Shown one piece after another: positions 34,906 through 43,916 of a stretch of DNA of 59,056 nucleotides. The notes beneath the pieces were generated by a model, which made no database searches, had not been told where the DNA came from, and saw only the letters and a program-made list of their open reading frames with translations. Position numbers and translations under genes: made by a program. Origin of the DNA: Candidatus Zipacnadia bacterium (lineage in GTDB: Bacteria > Armatimonadota > Zipacnadia > Zipacnadales > UBA5352); the NCBI GenBank assembly GCA_029821635.1, contig JALGSW010000024.1, forward strand, positions 1 through 59,056. Direction: 5' to 3'. Each line of letters starts with the position of its first letter. Position 1 is the first letter of the stretch.

Positions 34906-35497
34906 AGCCGTGTGTGGAGAATATGCCCGGACGACAAGCGAGGGATAACAATGACACACTTCACGCAGACCGAGGGCGGCCTGCTGGTCGCCGAAGAGTA
35001 TGTTGCGGCGGCGGGCGCGAGCGGGATCAAGCCTGAGGGGCTCGACACGATGTTGCTGCATTCGCGCCTGCCCGCATCGGCGGCGGCGACCATCACCACC
35101 AACCGCTTCCGCGCGGCCCCCACCTACGTGACGGAGCGCAACGTCGCCGACGGCTCGGCGCGCACCGTCATCGCGAACTCCGGCAACGCCAACGCCGCCA
35201 CCGGCGCGCAGGGGATGGCCGTCGCCGAGGCGATGGCCGAGCTGGCCGCGATGGAGACGCACGTTGCGGCCGGCGAGGCGCTCGTGTGCTCGACAGGGCG
35301 CATCGGTATCCAACTGCCGCTGGAGAAGGTCGAAGCGGGTATCCGCACCTGCGCCACGGCGCTGAGCCGCGATACGGCTCATGAGGCCGCGCGCGCGATC
35401 ATGACCACCGACACCTTCCCGAAGGAAGTCTCGGTGGAGTTCGAGGTCGCGGGCAAGCGCGTCGGCCTCGGCGCGATCTGCAAGGGCGCGGGCATGA

Positions 35498-35577
35498 TCT
35501 GCCCGAACATGGCGACGATGCTGTGCTTCATCTGCACTCTGCCCGAACATGGCGACGATGCTGTGCTTCATCTGCAC
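35498..35577 (+). repeat. Exact 40-bp tandem duplication inside argJ
   Basis: Copies at 35498-35537 and 35538-35577 are identical over all 40 bases and differ only outside. 40 is not a multiple of 3, hence the frameshift. The unit encodes the self-cleavage region CPNMATMLCFIC. Confidence 0.97.
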
Positions 35578-36190
35578 CGACCTGTGCATCGCCCCCGCGG
35601 CGCTGAAGAGCGCGCTGGGCGCGGCCGTAGCGCGCTCGTTCAACTGCATCTCGGTCGATGGCGACATGAGCACCAACGACACGGTCATCGCGCTGGCGAA
35701 CGGCGCAGCGGGCACACCGATCATCCAGAGCCCCGACGATCCCGGCTACGAGGCCTTCGCGCAGGCGCTGGGCTTCGTCACGCAGGACCTTGCGAAGAAG
35801 ATCGCGCGCGACGGCGAGGGTTCGAGCAAGTTCGTGACGGTCAACGTCGCGGGCGCGGAGAGCTACGAGCAGGCCCACGCGGTCGGTCGCGCGGTCACGC
35901 GCTACAACCTCGTGAAGACCTGCATTTGGGGCGAGGATTTTAACTGGGGACGCGTCGCGGCGGCGATCGGAGCCTCGGGAGAGGCGGTCGATCCGGGGAC
36001 GGTGGAGATCGCTATCGGCGGCCTGAGGGCCTTCGCGGCGGGCGAGCCGGTGGAGTACGATCAGGACCAGGCCGCGACGATCATGAAGGGCCGCGAGATC
36101 GAGATCAGCATCGACCTCGGCATGGGTGCGCAGTCAGCGACCTGCTGGAGCTGCGACCTCACGCCGACGTTCGTTGAGCTCAACGCGTAG
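35549..36190 (+). CDS. argJ: ArgJ beta-chain reading frame (downstream part of split argJ)
   Basis: 213 residues, MATMLCFICTDLCIAPAALK to the normal C-terminus. The ATG in the second repeat copy lies two residues before the nucleophile threonine, so this frame corresponds almost exactly to the mature beta chain. Motifs: FNCISVDGDMSTNDTVIALANG, EGSSKFVTVNVAGA, KTCIWGEDFNWGRVAAAIG. No Shine-Dalgarno site precedes this ATG, so independent translation is doubtful. It is listed because an annotator will see it as a separate ORF. Confidence 0.6.
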   Translation: MATMLCFICTDLCIAPAALKSALGAAVARSFNCISVDGDMSTNDTVIALANGAAGTPIIQSPDDPGYEAFAQALGFVTQDLAKKIARDGEGSSKFVTVNVAGAESYEQAHAVGRAVTRYNLVKTCIWGEDFNWGRVAAAIGASGEAVDPGTVEIAIGGLRAFAAGEPVEYDQDQAATIMKGREIEISIDLGMGAQSATCWSCDLTPTFVELNA

Positions 36191-36238
36191 TGCCGTCCGC
36201 TGTTTGTCGTTCCGTCGTTTGTCGTCTGCCGTTTGTAG

Positions 36239-36257
36239 GACGGGCTTCCAGCCCGTC
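36239..36257. repeat. Short palindrome between argJ and argB
   Basis: GACGGGCT-tcc-AGCCCGTC, a perfect 8-bp stem preceded by GTAG. Compared with the copy at 34886, A-T in the stem has become G-C on both sides, a compensatory change. The preceding bases (36200-36236) are a GTTTGTCGT-like repeat. Confidence 0.75.
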
Positions 36258-36281
36258 ATCCGTTCGAGAGGGTTGGAACTG

Positions 36282-37157
36282 ATGGCCCCACAGAACAACA
36301 TCGCGATGCGGGCGGAGGTCCTGATCGAGGCCCTGCCCTTCATTCAGAAGTTCCGCGGCGCGCGGATCGTCGTGAAGTACGGCGGCGCCGCGATGGTCGA
36401 TGAGCAGCTCAAGCGCAGCGTCTGCCAGGACATCGCGCTGCTGCACTACGTGGGCATGCGGCCCGTCGTGGTGCATGGCGGCGGCAAGAAGATCAGCGAG
36501 GTCATGGGCAAGCTCGGCCTCGAGCCGCGGTTCATCGAGGGCCTGCGCGTGACCGATGACGCGACGATGGAGGTCGCGGAGATGGTGCTGGTCGGGACGA
36601 TCGGCCAGGACCTCGCGTCGCACATCCAGGCGGCGGGCGTCTCGGCGGTGTCGATCTCAGGTCGCGACGGCTGCACTCTGGGCGCCTGCCGGATGGAGGG
36701 GCCCAACGGCGCGGACCTCGGGCACGTGGGGGCCGTCACCGAGATCGACACGCGGCTGATCAACGATCTGATCGACGCCGGGCACATCGTGGTCGTCTCG
36801 CCGATTGGCCGCGACAGCTCCGGCGCACCGCTCAACATCAACGCCGACACCGCCGCGGGCGCGCTGGCGGGCAAGATCGGCGCGCAGAAGCTCGTGACGC
36901 TCAGCGATGTGCCGGGCCTGCTGCGCGACCGCAACGCCCCGTCCACGCTCATCAGCGAGCTGACGGTCTCCGAGGCGCGGAAGATGCTCGCGTCGGACGT
37001 GGTGGGTTCGGGGATGATCCCGAAGCTGCAGTCATGCATCACGGCGATCGAGAGCGGCGTCGAGCGGGCGCACATGATTGACGGATCGCGGCCGCACTCA
37101 CTGCTGATCGAGCTGTTCAGCGAAGAGGGCATCGGCACGATGGTGGTTGGGGACTGA
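36282..37157 (+). CDS. argB: Acetylglutamate kinase
   Basis: 291 residues from ATG 36282 (GAGAGGG about 8 bases upstream). It phosphorylates N-acetylglutamate, the second and usually feedback-controlled step. Motifs: VVKYGGAAMVDEQLK, PVVVHGGGKKISEVMGKLG, FIEGLRVTDDATMEVAEMVL, VVSPIGRDSSGAPLNINADT and MIPKLQSCITAIESGV. An N-terminal extension (MRAEVLIEALPFIQKFRG) is the helix found in arginine-sensitive hexameric kinases, so inhibition by arginine is likely. Confidence 0.97.
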   Translation: MAPQNNIAMRAEVLIEALPFIQKFRGARIVVKYGGAAMVDEQLKRSVCQDIALLHYVGMRPVVVHGGGKKISEVMGKLGLEPRFIEGLRVTDDATMEVAEMVLVGTIGQDLASHIQAAGVSAVSISGRDGCTLGACRMEGPNGADLGHVGAVTEIDTRLINDLIDAGHIVVVSPIGRDSSGAPLNINADTAAGALAGKIGAQKLVTLSDVPGLLRDRNAPSTLISELTVSEARKMLASDVVGSGMIPKLQSCITAIESGVERAHMIDGSRPHSLLIELFSEEGIGTMVVGD

Positions 37158-37232
37158 GAACGACCGCCTCACCTTCGGCAGAAACGGCACGGGCACCCGA
37201 CACACAGTTGGCCCTTGAGAGGGACGATAGCC

Positions 37233-38429
<1,197 letters not shown>

Positions 38430-38464
38430 CGGCCGGCGGCGGATAGCAGCGACGGCAGAACCAG

Positions 38465-38495
38465 AAGCGCCCCGCTCGGTATGAGCGGGGCGCTT
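38465..38495. terminator. Intrinsic terminator between convergent genes
   Basis: A perfect 13-bp stem AAGCGCCCCGCTC/GAGCGGGGCGCTT with loop GGTAT. It serves the arg operon on the plus strand and probably also the beta-barrel gene on the minus strand, though T-tracts are short on both sides. Confidence 0.85.
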
Positions 38496-38528
38496 GCATG
38501 TTGCTTGCTGTTGCCGGCGTTGCTGCCC

Positions 38529-39266
38529 TTACCAGCCGGTGTGGACGCTCGCGCCCGCGCCGATGTTGCCGTCGAGGACGCCGATCTCGGTGACCGCCCA
38601 CTCACTCCACCAGTAGCGCAGCGCGGCGTTGACGTTCTCGCCGTCATGCTCGATCTGCAGCCGGGCGAAGTCGAACGGGGTGATGTCCACACCGACGAAG
38701 AGCCCGTCGAGCGGCACATTGTTGCCGTCCGCGTTGCCGACGCCGAGCGAGACGTTGACGGACTTGGCGTCGAACTCGTCCAGCGGAATCTCCTTGCTCA
38801 GCACCACGTAGTAGGCTTCGCCCACCGTGTCGCCGATGTCCCGACCGCCGAACGCGATGTCCGGGGAGTCAGGGCCGAGCTTGAGGAGATCGTCGAGGTT
38901 CGCACCGACCTTCGCCTGGAAGACGAGTTCGTCGCTGCCGGTTCCGGTGAAGGCTGCGCCGAGGTGGGTGACGCCGGCCTCGATGCCCGGGTACATGCTG
39001 GCGGTGACTCCCCAGACATCCTCCCAGTCATCCTTGTTCTCGACATCGACTACATGGTAGTGGGCGGTCAGACGCATCTGCGGAATGGTCTCCGCAGTTG
39101 GGATGACGACCATGCCCGTGCCACCGAACCAACTCTGCGTGGGCATCGACCGAACGACCCGCGCATCCCACAGTTGGCCACCCGAATCCCAGCCCTGAGC
39201 AAGACACGCAGGGACAGTCACAATCAGAAGAGCGACAGCGAGTGCTGCGATAAGCTGAGCGCGCAC
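38529..39266 (-). CDS. Exported beta-barrel-like outer-membrane protein
   Basis: About 245 residues. I place the start at GTG 39266 because GGAGG lies 8 bases upstream; an ATG at 39296 has no ribosome site. A signal peptide (RAQLIAALAVALLIVTVPAC then LAQG) precedes repeated amphipathic strands: GGTGMVVIPTAETIPQMRLT, GIEAGVTHLGAAFTG, VNVSLGVGNADG, FVGVDITPFDFARLQIEHDG and AVTEIGVLDGN, ending in an aromatic residue (HTGW), as outer-membrane barrels do. The TGMVVIPTAE opening is found in YjbH-like proteins. No function can be assigned. Confidence 0.72.
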   Translation of the reverse strand: MRAQLIAALAVALLIVTVPACLAQGWDSGGQLWDARVVRSMPTQSWFGGTGMVVIPTAETIPQMRLTAHYHVVDVENKDDWEDVWGVTASMYPGIEAGVTHLGAAFTGTGSDELVFQAKVGANLDDLLKLGPDSPDIAFGGRDIGDTVGEAYYVVLSKEIPLDEFDAKSVNVSLGVGNADGNNVPLDGLFVGVDITPFDFARLQIEHDGENVNAALRYWWSEWAVTEIGVLDGNIGAGASVHTGW

Positions 39267-39329
39267 GCCCAACACCTCCAACAGAACTTGCCGCATTAGC
39301 GACGGAACGAGATCTGCCAAACTGCACGC

Positions 39330-39358
39330 AGTATAACGCAGTGCCCCGCCACCGTCAA
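39330..39358 (-). promoter_or_regulatory. Sigma-70 promoter of the beta-barrel gene
   Basis: Minus-strand TTGACG (39353-39358), a 17-base spacer and TATACT (39330-39335), about 57 bases before the predicted GTG start. Confidence 0.75.
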
Positions 39359-39498
39359 GCCTATAGCGCCAGCGAACGGCAGATGACGACGGCCAACGAT
39401 GGTGGTGGACCGGGCGCGAAGCAGGAATCCGCATGGGATCGGTGGAACTGGACCTGCACGGACAGCAAGCCGGGCGATCGAATGCGGGAGGCAACGTG

Positions 39499-40494
39499 AT
39501 GGACATCCGGGTCGGCCTGATAGGGCTGAAAGGACACCAGGGAACGATCCTGGGCGGCGTGCAGGCGATGGACGGCGCACGCCTGGTGGCTGTGTGCGAT
39601 GATGACGAACAGAAACTCGCCGGCGTCTCCGGTTGGCCCTCCGCCAACCCCGAGACGCAGACCTTCAGCGACCCGGCGGAGCTGTTCGACAGCGTCGAGA
39701 TGGACATTGTCGGCGTCTGCGGCACCGATTCCGAGCGCGCGCCGATGATCCTCGCCGCCGCCGAGCGTGGCATCCACGTCATCGCGGAGAAGCCGCTGGC
39801 GATGGACCTCGACGAACTCGCGCAGGTCCGCGAGGCCGTGGCGAGCAGCGGAATACACGTGAGCATGCTCCTCACGATGCGCTTCGATCCGCCCTACATA
39901 ACGATGCGCCGCATGATCGCCGAGGGCGCGATCGGTGAGGTCTGCCTCGCCACCATGCAGAAATCCTACCGCCTCGGGACGCGGCCCGAGTGGCAGCGCA
40001 GCCGCGAGACGTTCTCGGGCATCATCCCCTTCATCGGCATCCACGCCCTGGACCTGATCCGCTGGGTCACCGGGCGGGAGTTCACCCAGGGCGCGGCGTT
40101 CTGCGCGAACGTCGGCCACCCGGACGTGCGCGACCTCGAGGACAACTGCTCAGTCGCGCTGCAGCTCGACAACGGCGCTTCGGCGAGCGCGCGTATGGAC
40201 TACTGCCGGCCCGCCGCCGCGCCCACGCACGGCGACGACCGCTTGCGCGTCGCGGGCAGCGAGGGCGTCATCGAGTGGATATACACCGCCGATCAGGTTA
40301 CGCTCATCACCAACGAGGACGAGCTGCGCGTGCTCGAGCTCGACGAGAAGATCGATCAGTTCGAGGACTTCGTCGCGAGCATCTACGAGGGCGCACCGTC
40401 GTGGGCGCCCGCGGAAGACTGCATTCGCATGACGGACGTGTGCCTGCGACTGCGCGAAGTCGCGAACGCCGGGCTCGTGGCCGATCTCGGCTGA
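39499..40494 (+). CDS. Gfo/Idh/MocA family oxidoreductase
   Basis: 331 residues from ATG 39499 (GGGAGG 7 bases upstream). An NAD(P)-dependent sugar or inositol dehydrogenase type. Rossmann start IRVGLIGLKGHQGTILGG, the EKP motif in HVIAEKPLAMDLDEL, and the active-site region IPFIGIHALDLIRWVTG carrying the usual His-Asp pair. The substrate is unknown. It lies 65 bases before the fumarase genes on the same strand; the functional link is unclear. Confidence 0.88.
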   Translation: MDIRVGLIGLKGHQGTILGGVQAMDGARLVAVCDDDEQKLAGVSGWPSANPETQTFSDPAELFDSVEMDIVGVCGTDSERAPMILAAAERGIHVIAEKPLAMDLDELAQVREAVASSGIHVSMLLTMRFDPPYITMRRMIAEGAIGEVCLATMQKSYRLGTRPEWQRSRETFSGIIPFIGIHALDLIRWVTGREFTQGAAFCANVGHPDVRDLEDNCSVALQLDNGASASARMDYCRPAAAPTHGDDRLRVAGSEGVIEWIYTADQVTLITNEDELRVLELDEKIDQFEDFVASIYEGAPSWAPAEDCIRMTDVCLRLREVANAGLVADLG

Positions 40495-40559
40495 CCGCCG
40501 TCAGGGAGCTGACGGCCGCCAGCGAGCCGGCGGAAACGGAAGGGACCTTGCACCAGCGC

Positions 40560-41405
40560 ATGAGAGAGATTGATGTCGCACAGATTACCGACGCCGTGGC
40601 GGAGATGTCGCGGCGGTCCAACGTCGAGCTGCCCGCGGATGTGATCGCGGCGCTACGGCAGGCGCGCGAGCGTGAAGACGCCCCCATCGCGTGCGAGGTC
40701 CTCGACCAGCTTCTGCTCAACGCCGAGTACGCGGAGGCCACCGGGCTGCCGCTGTGCCAGGACACAGGCCTCGCGATCGTGTTCGTGGACCTCGGGCAGG
40801 ACGTGCACCTGGTCGGCGGGGAGCTGCAGCAGGCCGTGGACGCGGGTGTGCGCCGCGGCTACGAGGAGGGCTACCTGCGCAAGTCCGTGGTCCGCGACCC
40901 GCTGGACCGCTCAACCAACACGGGCGACAACACCCCGGCGGTGGTGCACCTGCGCCTCGTGCCGGGCGACCGGGTGACGGTGCAGTTCGCACCCAAGGGC
41001 GGGGGCAGCGAGAACATGAGCGGGCTGTGGATGCTCACGCCCGCGCAGGGCAGGCAGGGCGTGGTGGAGGCGATCGCCGCGCAGGTCGCGGCCGCGGGCG
41101 GGATGCCGTGCCCGCCGGTGGTGCTCGGGATAGGCCTCGGTGGGACCTTCGAGCTGTCGGCGCTGCTGTCGAAGCGCGCGCTGTTCCGGCCGTTGGGCCG
41201 GCCGTCGCCTGAGGAGGACGTGGCCGGGCTCGAGCGCGACGTGCTGGCGGCGGTGAACGCGACCGGCGTAGGGCCGATGGGCCTGGGCGGTCGCACGACC
41301 GCGCTTGCGGTGCACATCGAGCGGCACCCCTGTCACATCGCGAGCCTGCCGCTGGCGCTGAACGTGCAGTGCCATGCGGCCAGGCACATGACGACAGTGC
41401 TGTGA
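40560..41405 (+). CDS. Class I fumarate hydratase (or related Fe-S hydro-lyase), alpha subunit
   Basis: 281 residues. A 4Fe-4S hydro-lyase that adds water to fumarate to form L-malate; the tartrate dehydratase group is close. Cysteines in three conserved places should bind the cluster: LPLCQDTGLAIVF, GMPCPPVVLGIGLGG and LALNVQCHAARH. PKGGGSENMSGLWMLTPAQG and RDPLDRSTNTGDNTPAV are family motifs. ATG 40560 (MREIDVAQITDAV) matches the usual N-terminus; a TTG at 40548 is an alternative. The beta subunit is encoded at 42071-42625, after a membrane-protein gene. Confidence 0.92.
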   Translation: MREIDVAQITDAVAEMSRRSNVELPADVIAALRQAREREDAPIACEVLDQLLLNAEYAEATGLPLCQDTGLAIVFVDLGQDVHLVGGELQQAVDAGVRRGYEEGYLRKSVVRDPLDRSTNTGDNTPAVVHLRLVPGDRVTVQFAPKGGGSENMSGLWMLTPAQGRQGVVEAIAAQVAAAGGMPCPPVVLGIGLGGTFELSALLSKRALFRPLGRPSPEEDVAGLERDVLAAVNATGVGPMGLGGRTTALAVHIERHPCHIASLPLALNVQCHAARHMTTVL

Positions 41406-41480
41406 CGCGGACGGAGGGGGCGACGCGCGGCTCAGAGGCGTAGCATCGGCTCCGATGGGCGAGGACGTGGAGGTGCGGTC

Positions 41481-42008
41481 ATGCAGCAGACCGGGGTCGC
41501 GAGGCCGTTGCTGAGCACAACGCTGGTCGTCGGACTGACTGTCGGCCTCGCGGCCGCAGCCCACGCCCAGGAGATCATCGCGCGTGGGCCCGAGAACCCG
41601 GGGCTGTTTGCGGCGATGATCGTCGTCGCACTGCTGCCCATCATCGAGGCGGTGATCTACCGCGTCGCTGCGCGTGTGCGCCTCATACGCGCTCTGGGCC
41701 TGAGTATCCTGCTCAACGTCGCCGCCTACGGGCTGGTCGTCCTGTGGCTGAACTGGCTCCCCGGCGGCGTCAACCCGTGGTTCGCGTACATGATCCGCGG
41801 GAGCGCGTCAGGCTTCACCGTCGGCCAGGCGTGCATCGCCGCGCTGATCTGCGCGGTGGCCTTCGCGGCGGTCAAGGTACCCGCGCTGATTTGGTGGCTG
41901 CGGGATGAGGGCCCGGACCAGCGGCTTACCATCACCGTATTGCTCACGAATCTCGTGCTGTTCTTCGCGATGTCCGATGCCATCGCGTTCATTGTTGACG
42001 CGCTGTAG
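41481..42008 (+). CDS. Integral membrane protein inside the fumarase operon
   Basis: 175 residues with about five hydrophobic segments (LLSTTLVVGLTVGLAAAAHA, FAAMIVVALLPIIEAVIY, LGLSILLNVAAYGLVVLWLN, AALICAVAFAAVKVPALIWW, ITVLLTNLVLFFAMSDAIAF). The first may be a signal peptide (AHA then QE). GGAGG lies 7 bases before the ATG. I recognise no family. It stands between the two fumarase subunit genes, which are normally adjacent. Confidence 0.75.
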   Translation: MQQTGVARPLLSTTLVVGLTVGLAAAAHAQEIIARGPENPGLFAAMIVVALLPIIEAVIYRVAARVRLIRALGLSILLNVAAYGLVVLWLNWLPGGVNPWFAYMIRGSASGFTVGQACIAALICAVAFAAVKVPALIWWLRDEGPDQRLTITVLLTNLVLFFAMSDAIAFIVDAL

Positions 42009-42070
42009 CCAGCGCACGCGGAGGATGCACTCAACCTTGCGCGCATCATCGAAGCAGACAGGAAGCGATC

Positions 42071-42625
42071 GTGGCTGACAACACACCGAAGAAGCTGACG
42101 CTCCCGCTGACCGAGGAGGCCGTGTGCGGACTGCGCGCCGGCGACGTTGTGCACCTCAGCGGGCCGATGTACACCGCACGCGACGCCGCCCACCAGCGGC
42201 TGATGGAGCTGATCCGCGCCGGGGAGGAACTACCGATCGAGCTGGCGGGGCAGGTCATCTACTACTGCGGCCCGTCGCCCGCTCCCCCCGGTCGGCCGAT
42301 CGGGTCCGCCGGGCCAACCACCTCCTACCGCATGGACGACTTCGCGCCGGAGATGTACGCTCTCGGCCTACGCGGCACGATCGGCAAGGGCAACCGTTCG
42401 GCGCACGTGCGGCAGGCGCTGATGCGCCATCCGGGCGTGTATTTCGTGGCGGTCGGCGGAGCCGGGGCGCTGCTGTCGGACCGCATCGTCGCGGCGGAGG
42501 TCGTCGCCTACCCCGAACTTGGCCCTGAAGCGATCCGCAGGCTGGTCGTCGAGGACTTCCCGGTGATCGTCGGCCACGACTGCACAGGCGGGACGGCATT
42601 CGTGGGGGAGAAGAGGTTGGGGTAG
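42071..42625 (+). CDS. Class I fumarate hydratase, beta subunit
   Basis: 184 residues, the normal size for the separate C-terminal subunit. GTG start at 42071 with AGGA 7 bases upstream. Motifs: LRAGDVVHLSGPMYTARDAA, VIYYCGPSPAPPGRPIGSAG, GPTTSYRMDDFAPEMY and GTIGKGNRSAHV, which form the substrate side of the active site. It pairs with the alpha subunit at 40560-41405. Confidence 0.93.
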   Translation: MADNTPKKLTLPLTEEAVCGLRAGDVVHLSGPMYTARDAAHQRLMELIRAGEELPIELAGQVIYYCGPSPAPPGRPIGSAGPTTSYRMDDFAPEMYALGLRGTIGKGNRSAHVRQALMRHPGVYFVAVGGAGALLSDRIVAAEVVAYPELGPEAIRRLVVEDFPVIVGHDCTGGTAFVGEKRLG

Positions 42626-42626
42626 G

Positions 42627-42703
42627 GGCAAGCGGCAAGTGGCAAGTGGCAAGTGGCAAGTAACAAGTAACAAGTAACAAGTAACAAGTAACAAGTAACA
42701 AGT
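42627..42703 (+). repeat. 11-copy heptamer array (GGCAAGY x5, AACAAGT x6)
   Basis: Starts 2 bases after the fumarase beta stop. One GGCAAGC and four GGCAAGT units are followed by six AACAAGT units, then AACGGCGACGGCAACGGCGG runs up to ndk. The array lies 38 bases upstream of the ndk start. Every unit is exactly seven bases. Confidence 0.95.
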
Positions 42704-42740
42704 AACGGCGACGGCAACGGCGGACAGCATGGGGGACGCG

Positions 42741-43148
42741 ATGGAAGACACGCTGATGATCGTCAAACCGGACGCGGTGGCGCGGGGGCTCGTGGGGCAG
42801 GTCATCGCTCGCTTCGAGGAAGCGGGCTTTGAGATCGTGCGCATGCGCATGCAGGAGCCCGACCCCGATCTGATCCGACGCTTCTACGCCGAACACGAGG
42901 GCAAGCCGCATTTCCCCCGACTCATCGCGTACATGGTCTCGGGACCGGTGTGCTTCGTGCAGCTTCGGCGTGAGGGGGCGGTGGCGCGTGCGCGGGGGCT
43001 CGTGGGCGCGACCGATCCGGCCGACGCCGCGCCGGGGACGATCAGAGGCGACCTCGGGATCGACCTGCCGCGCAACAGCGTGCACGCATCCGACTGCGCT
43101 ACCGCTGCCGCGCGTGAGATCGCGCTGGTCTTCGACGGGGCGCGGTAG
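42741..43148 (+). CDS. ndk: Nucleoside-diphosphate kinase
   Basis: 135 residues from ATG 42741 (GGGGG 5 bases upstream); the ATG at 42729 is an alternative. It transfers the gamma-phosphate between nucleoside triphosphates and diphosphates through a phosphohistidine. Motifs: TLMIVKPDAVARGLVGQVI, MVSGPVCFVQLRREGAV, GATDPADAAPGTIRGDLG, and the active-site histidine H115 in RNSVHASD. Full length. Confidence 0.96.
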   Translation: MEDTLMIVKPDAVARGLVGQVIARFEEAGFEIVRMRMQEPDPDLIRRFYAEHEGKPHFPRLIAYMVSGPVCFVQLRREGAVARARGLVGATDPADAAPGTIRGDLGIDLPRNSVHASDCATAAAREIALVFDGAR

Positions 43149-43288
43149 GCGAACTCGCACCTCTACAACGCAGCCGCCCGCCTCCCGGGCCTCAGCTATG
43201 GTGCAGCGTACATAGTGGTACACAGGTCCCCTGCTGCAGCCGAAGCCCGGCAGCAAGAGTCCCGTCAGCGCCTCTTGAGGTCTGGCCG

Positions 43289-43465
43289 CTACGGTGCCGC
43301 ATTACCCATGACCGCGATCGGTTCATCCGCCGAGTTCGCCAACGTCTGACCGAAGTCGTCCCAACCCGCGGCCGCAACCACGACGATGAGTGCGAGCAGC
43401 AGAGCATACTCGATCGTGGTCATGCCCTCCTCGTCCCTCCACCAAGTGGCCACTGCGTGTCTCAT
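43289..43465 (-). CDS. Flp-type IVb pilin
   Basis: 58 residues. EEGMTTIEYALLLALIVVVA is the Flp signature: cleavage after the Gly leaves a mature pilin with Glu at position 5 and a hydrophobic assembly helix. The ATG at 43465 has GAGG 8 bases upstream; a GTG at 43474 is less likely. It forms the fibre of a Tad pilus. No tad export genes are adjacent; a TadE gene is at 26834-27337. Confidence 0.88.
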   Translation of the reverse strand: MRHAVATWWRDEEGMTTIEYALLLALIVVVAAAGWDDFGQTLANSADEPIAVMGNAAP

Positions 43466-43474
43466 GTCCCTCAC

Positions 43475-43916
43475 CTCATGCCCGTCGGCACGTGTGCGTC
43501 AGAGTCCGAGCGATCCCCGCGATCCCTCCTCGTAGCAACGCCCAGCCGGTGGGGTCGTCGCTTACTCTGATACGGCCGAGGAGCTCTGCTGTCCACCGCC
43601 GTCCGAAGCTGCTCGGCGGTCTCTGCTCAAGCAAACCTCAAGGACGTGACGTATATGTTGCCATGTCCAGTATGTCTCGTCAAGGGAAAACGTAAACATT
43701 GATTGCGCAACTATCTCCCAGGCGCGGGAAGAATCGCGGAATCCGACCTCCTGCATGGCGCCCCCGTGGGTCTCTCGCGTGCCTCGCTTCGCTTCTGTTG
43801 TCGGTGGATCACGCGATTCTGGAGGACTGAGCGCCCCCCCTGACGAACTGCGCTCCCAAGACAGGTCAACGCTGCAGGGCGCGCGTATGCGCGAGCGCGA
43901 CACGGAGGCGACTGCC
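43475..43916. other. Non-coding gap between divergent flp and GH116 genes
   Basis: No supported gene. The stretch 43640-43710 is AT-richer than its surroundings and probably holds promoters: minus-strand TTGACG with CAACAT 17 bases on is a weak candidate for flp. A run of seven C and a GGAGG-like site near 43825 lead to no good ORF. The frame open from 43755 into the GH116 gene lacks a ribosome site at its own starts. Confidence 0.5.

Larger units (their letters stand above)
34951..36190 (+). pseudogene. argJ: argJ (glutamate N-acetyltransferase), frameshifted by a 40-bp duplication
   Basis: ArgJ moves the acetyl group from N-acetylornithine to glutamate. It is made as one chain that cuts itself before a threonine. 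Frame 1 runs from ATG 34951 (GAGGG upstream) through NSGNANAATG and STGRIGIQLP to KGAGMICPNMATMLCFIC; the scissile pair is A188-T189. There an exact 40-bp tandem duplication shifts the frame, and 34951 reads on as unrelated residues to a stop at 35943. The true remainder continues in another frame to 36190. Deleting one copy restores the perfect family sequence (CFICTDLCIAPAALKSAL). Operon position and otherwise intact sequence suggest either a recent mutation or an assembly error. Confidence 0.9.

Noticed and set aside
35549..36190. ArgJ beta chain as a separately evolved, independently translated subunit
   Set aside because: There is no Shine-Dalgarno site before the ATG and the upstream frame ends 400 bases later, so coupling is not possible. 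A recent duplication or assembly error explains the data more simply.
42627..42703. CRISPR array
   Set aside because: The units are seven bases with no spacers, and there are no cas genes.
43755..43916. 54-residue N-terminal extension of the GH116 protein
   Set aside because: There is a strong ribosome site before ATG 43917 and none before the earlier starts, and the extension is not family-like.
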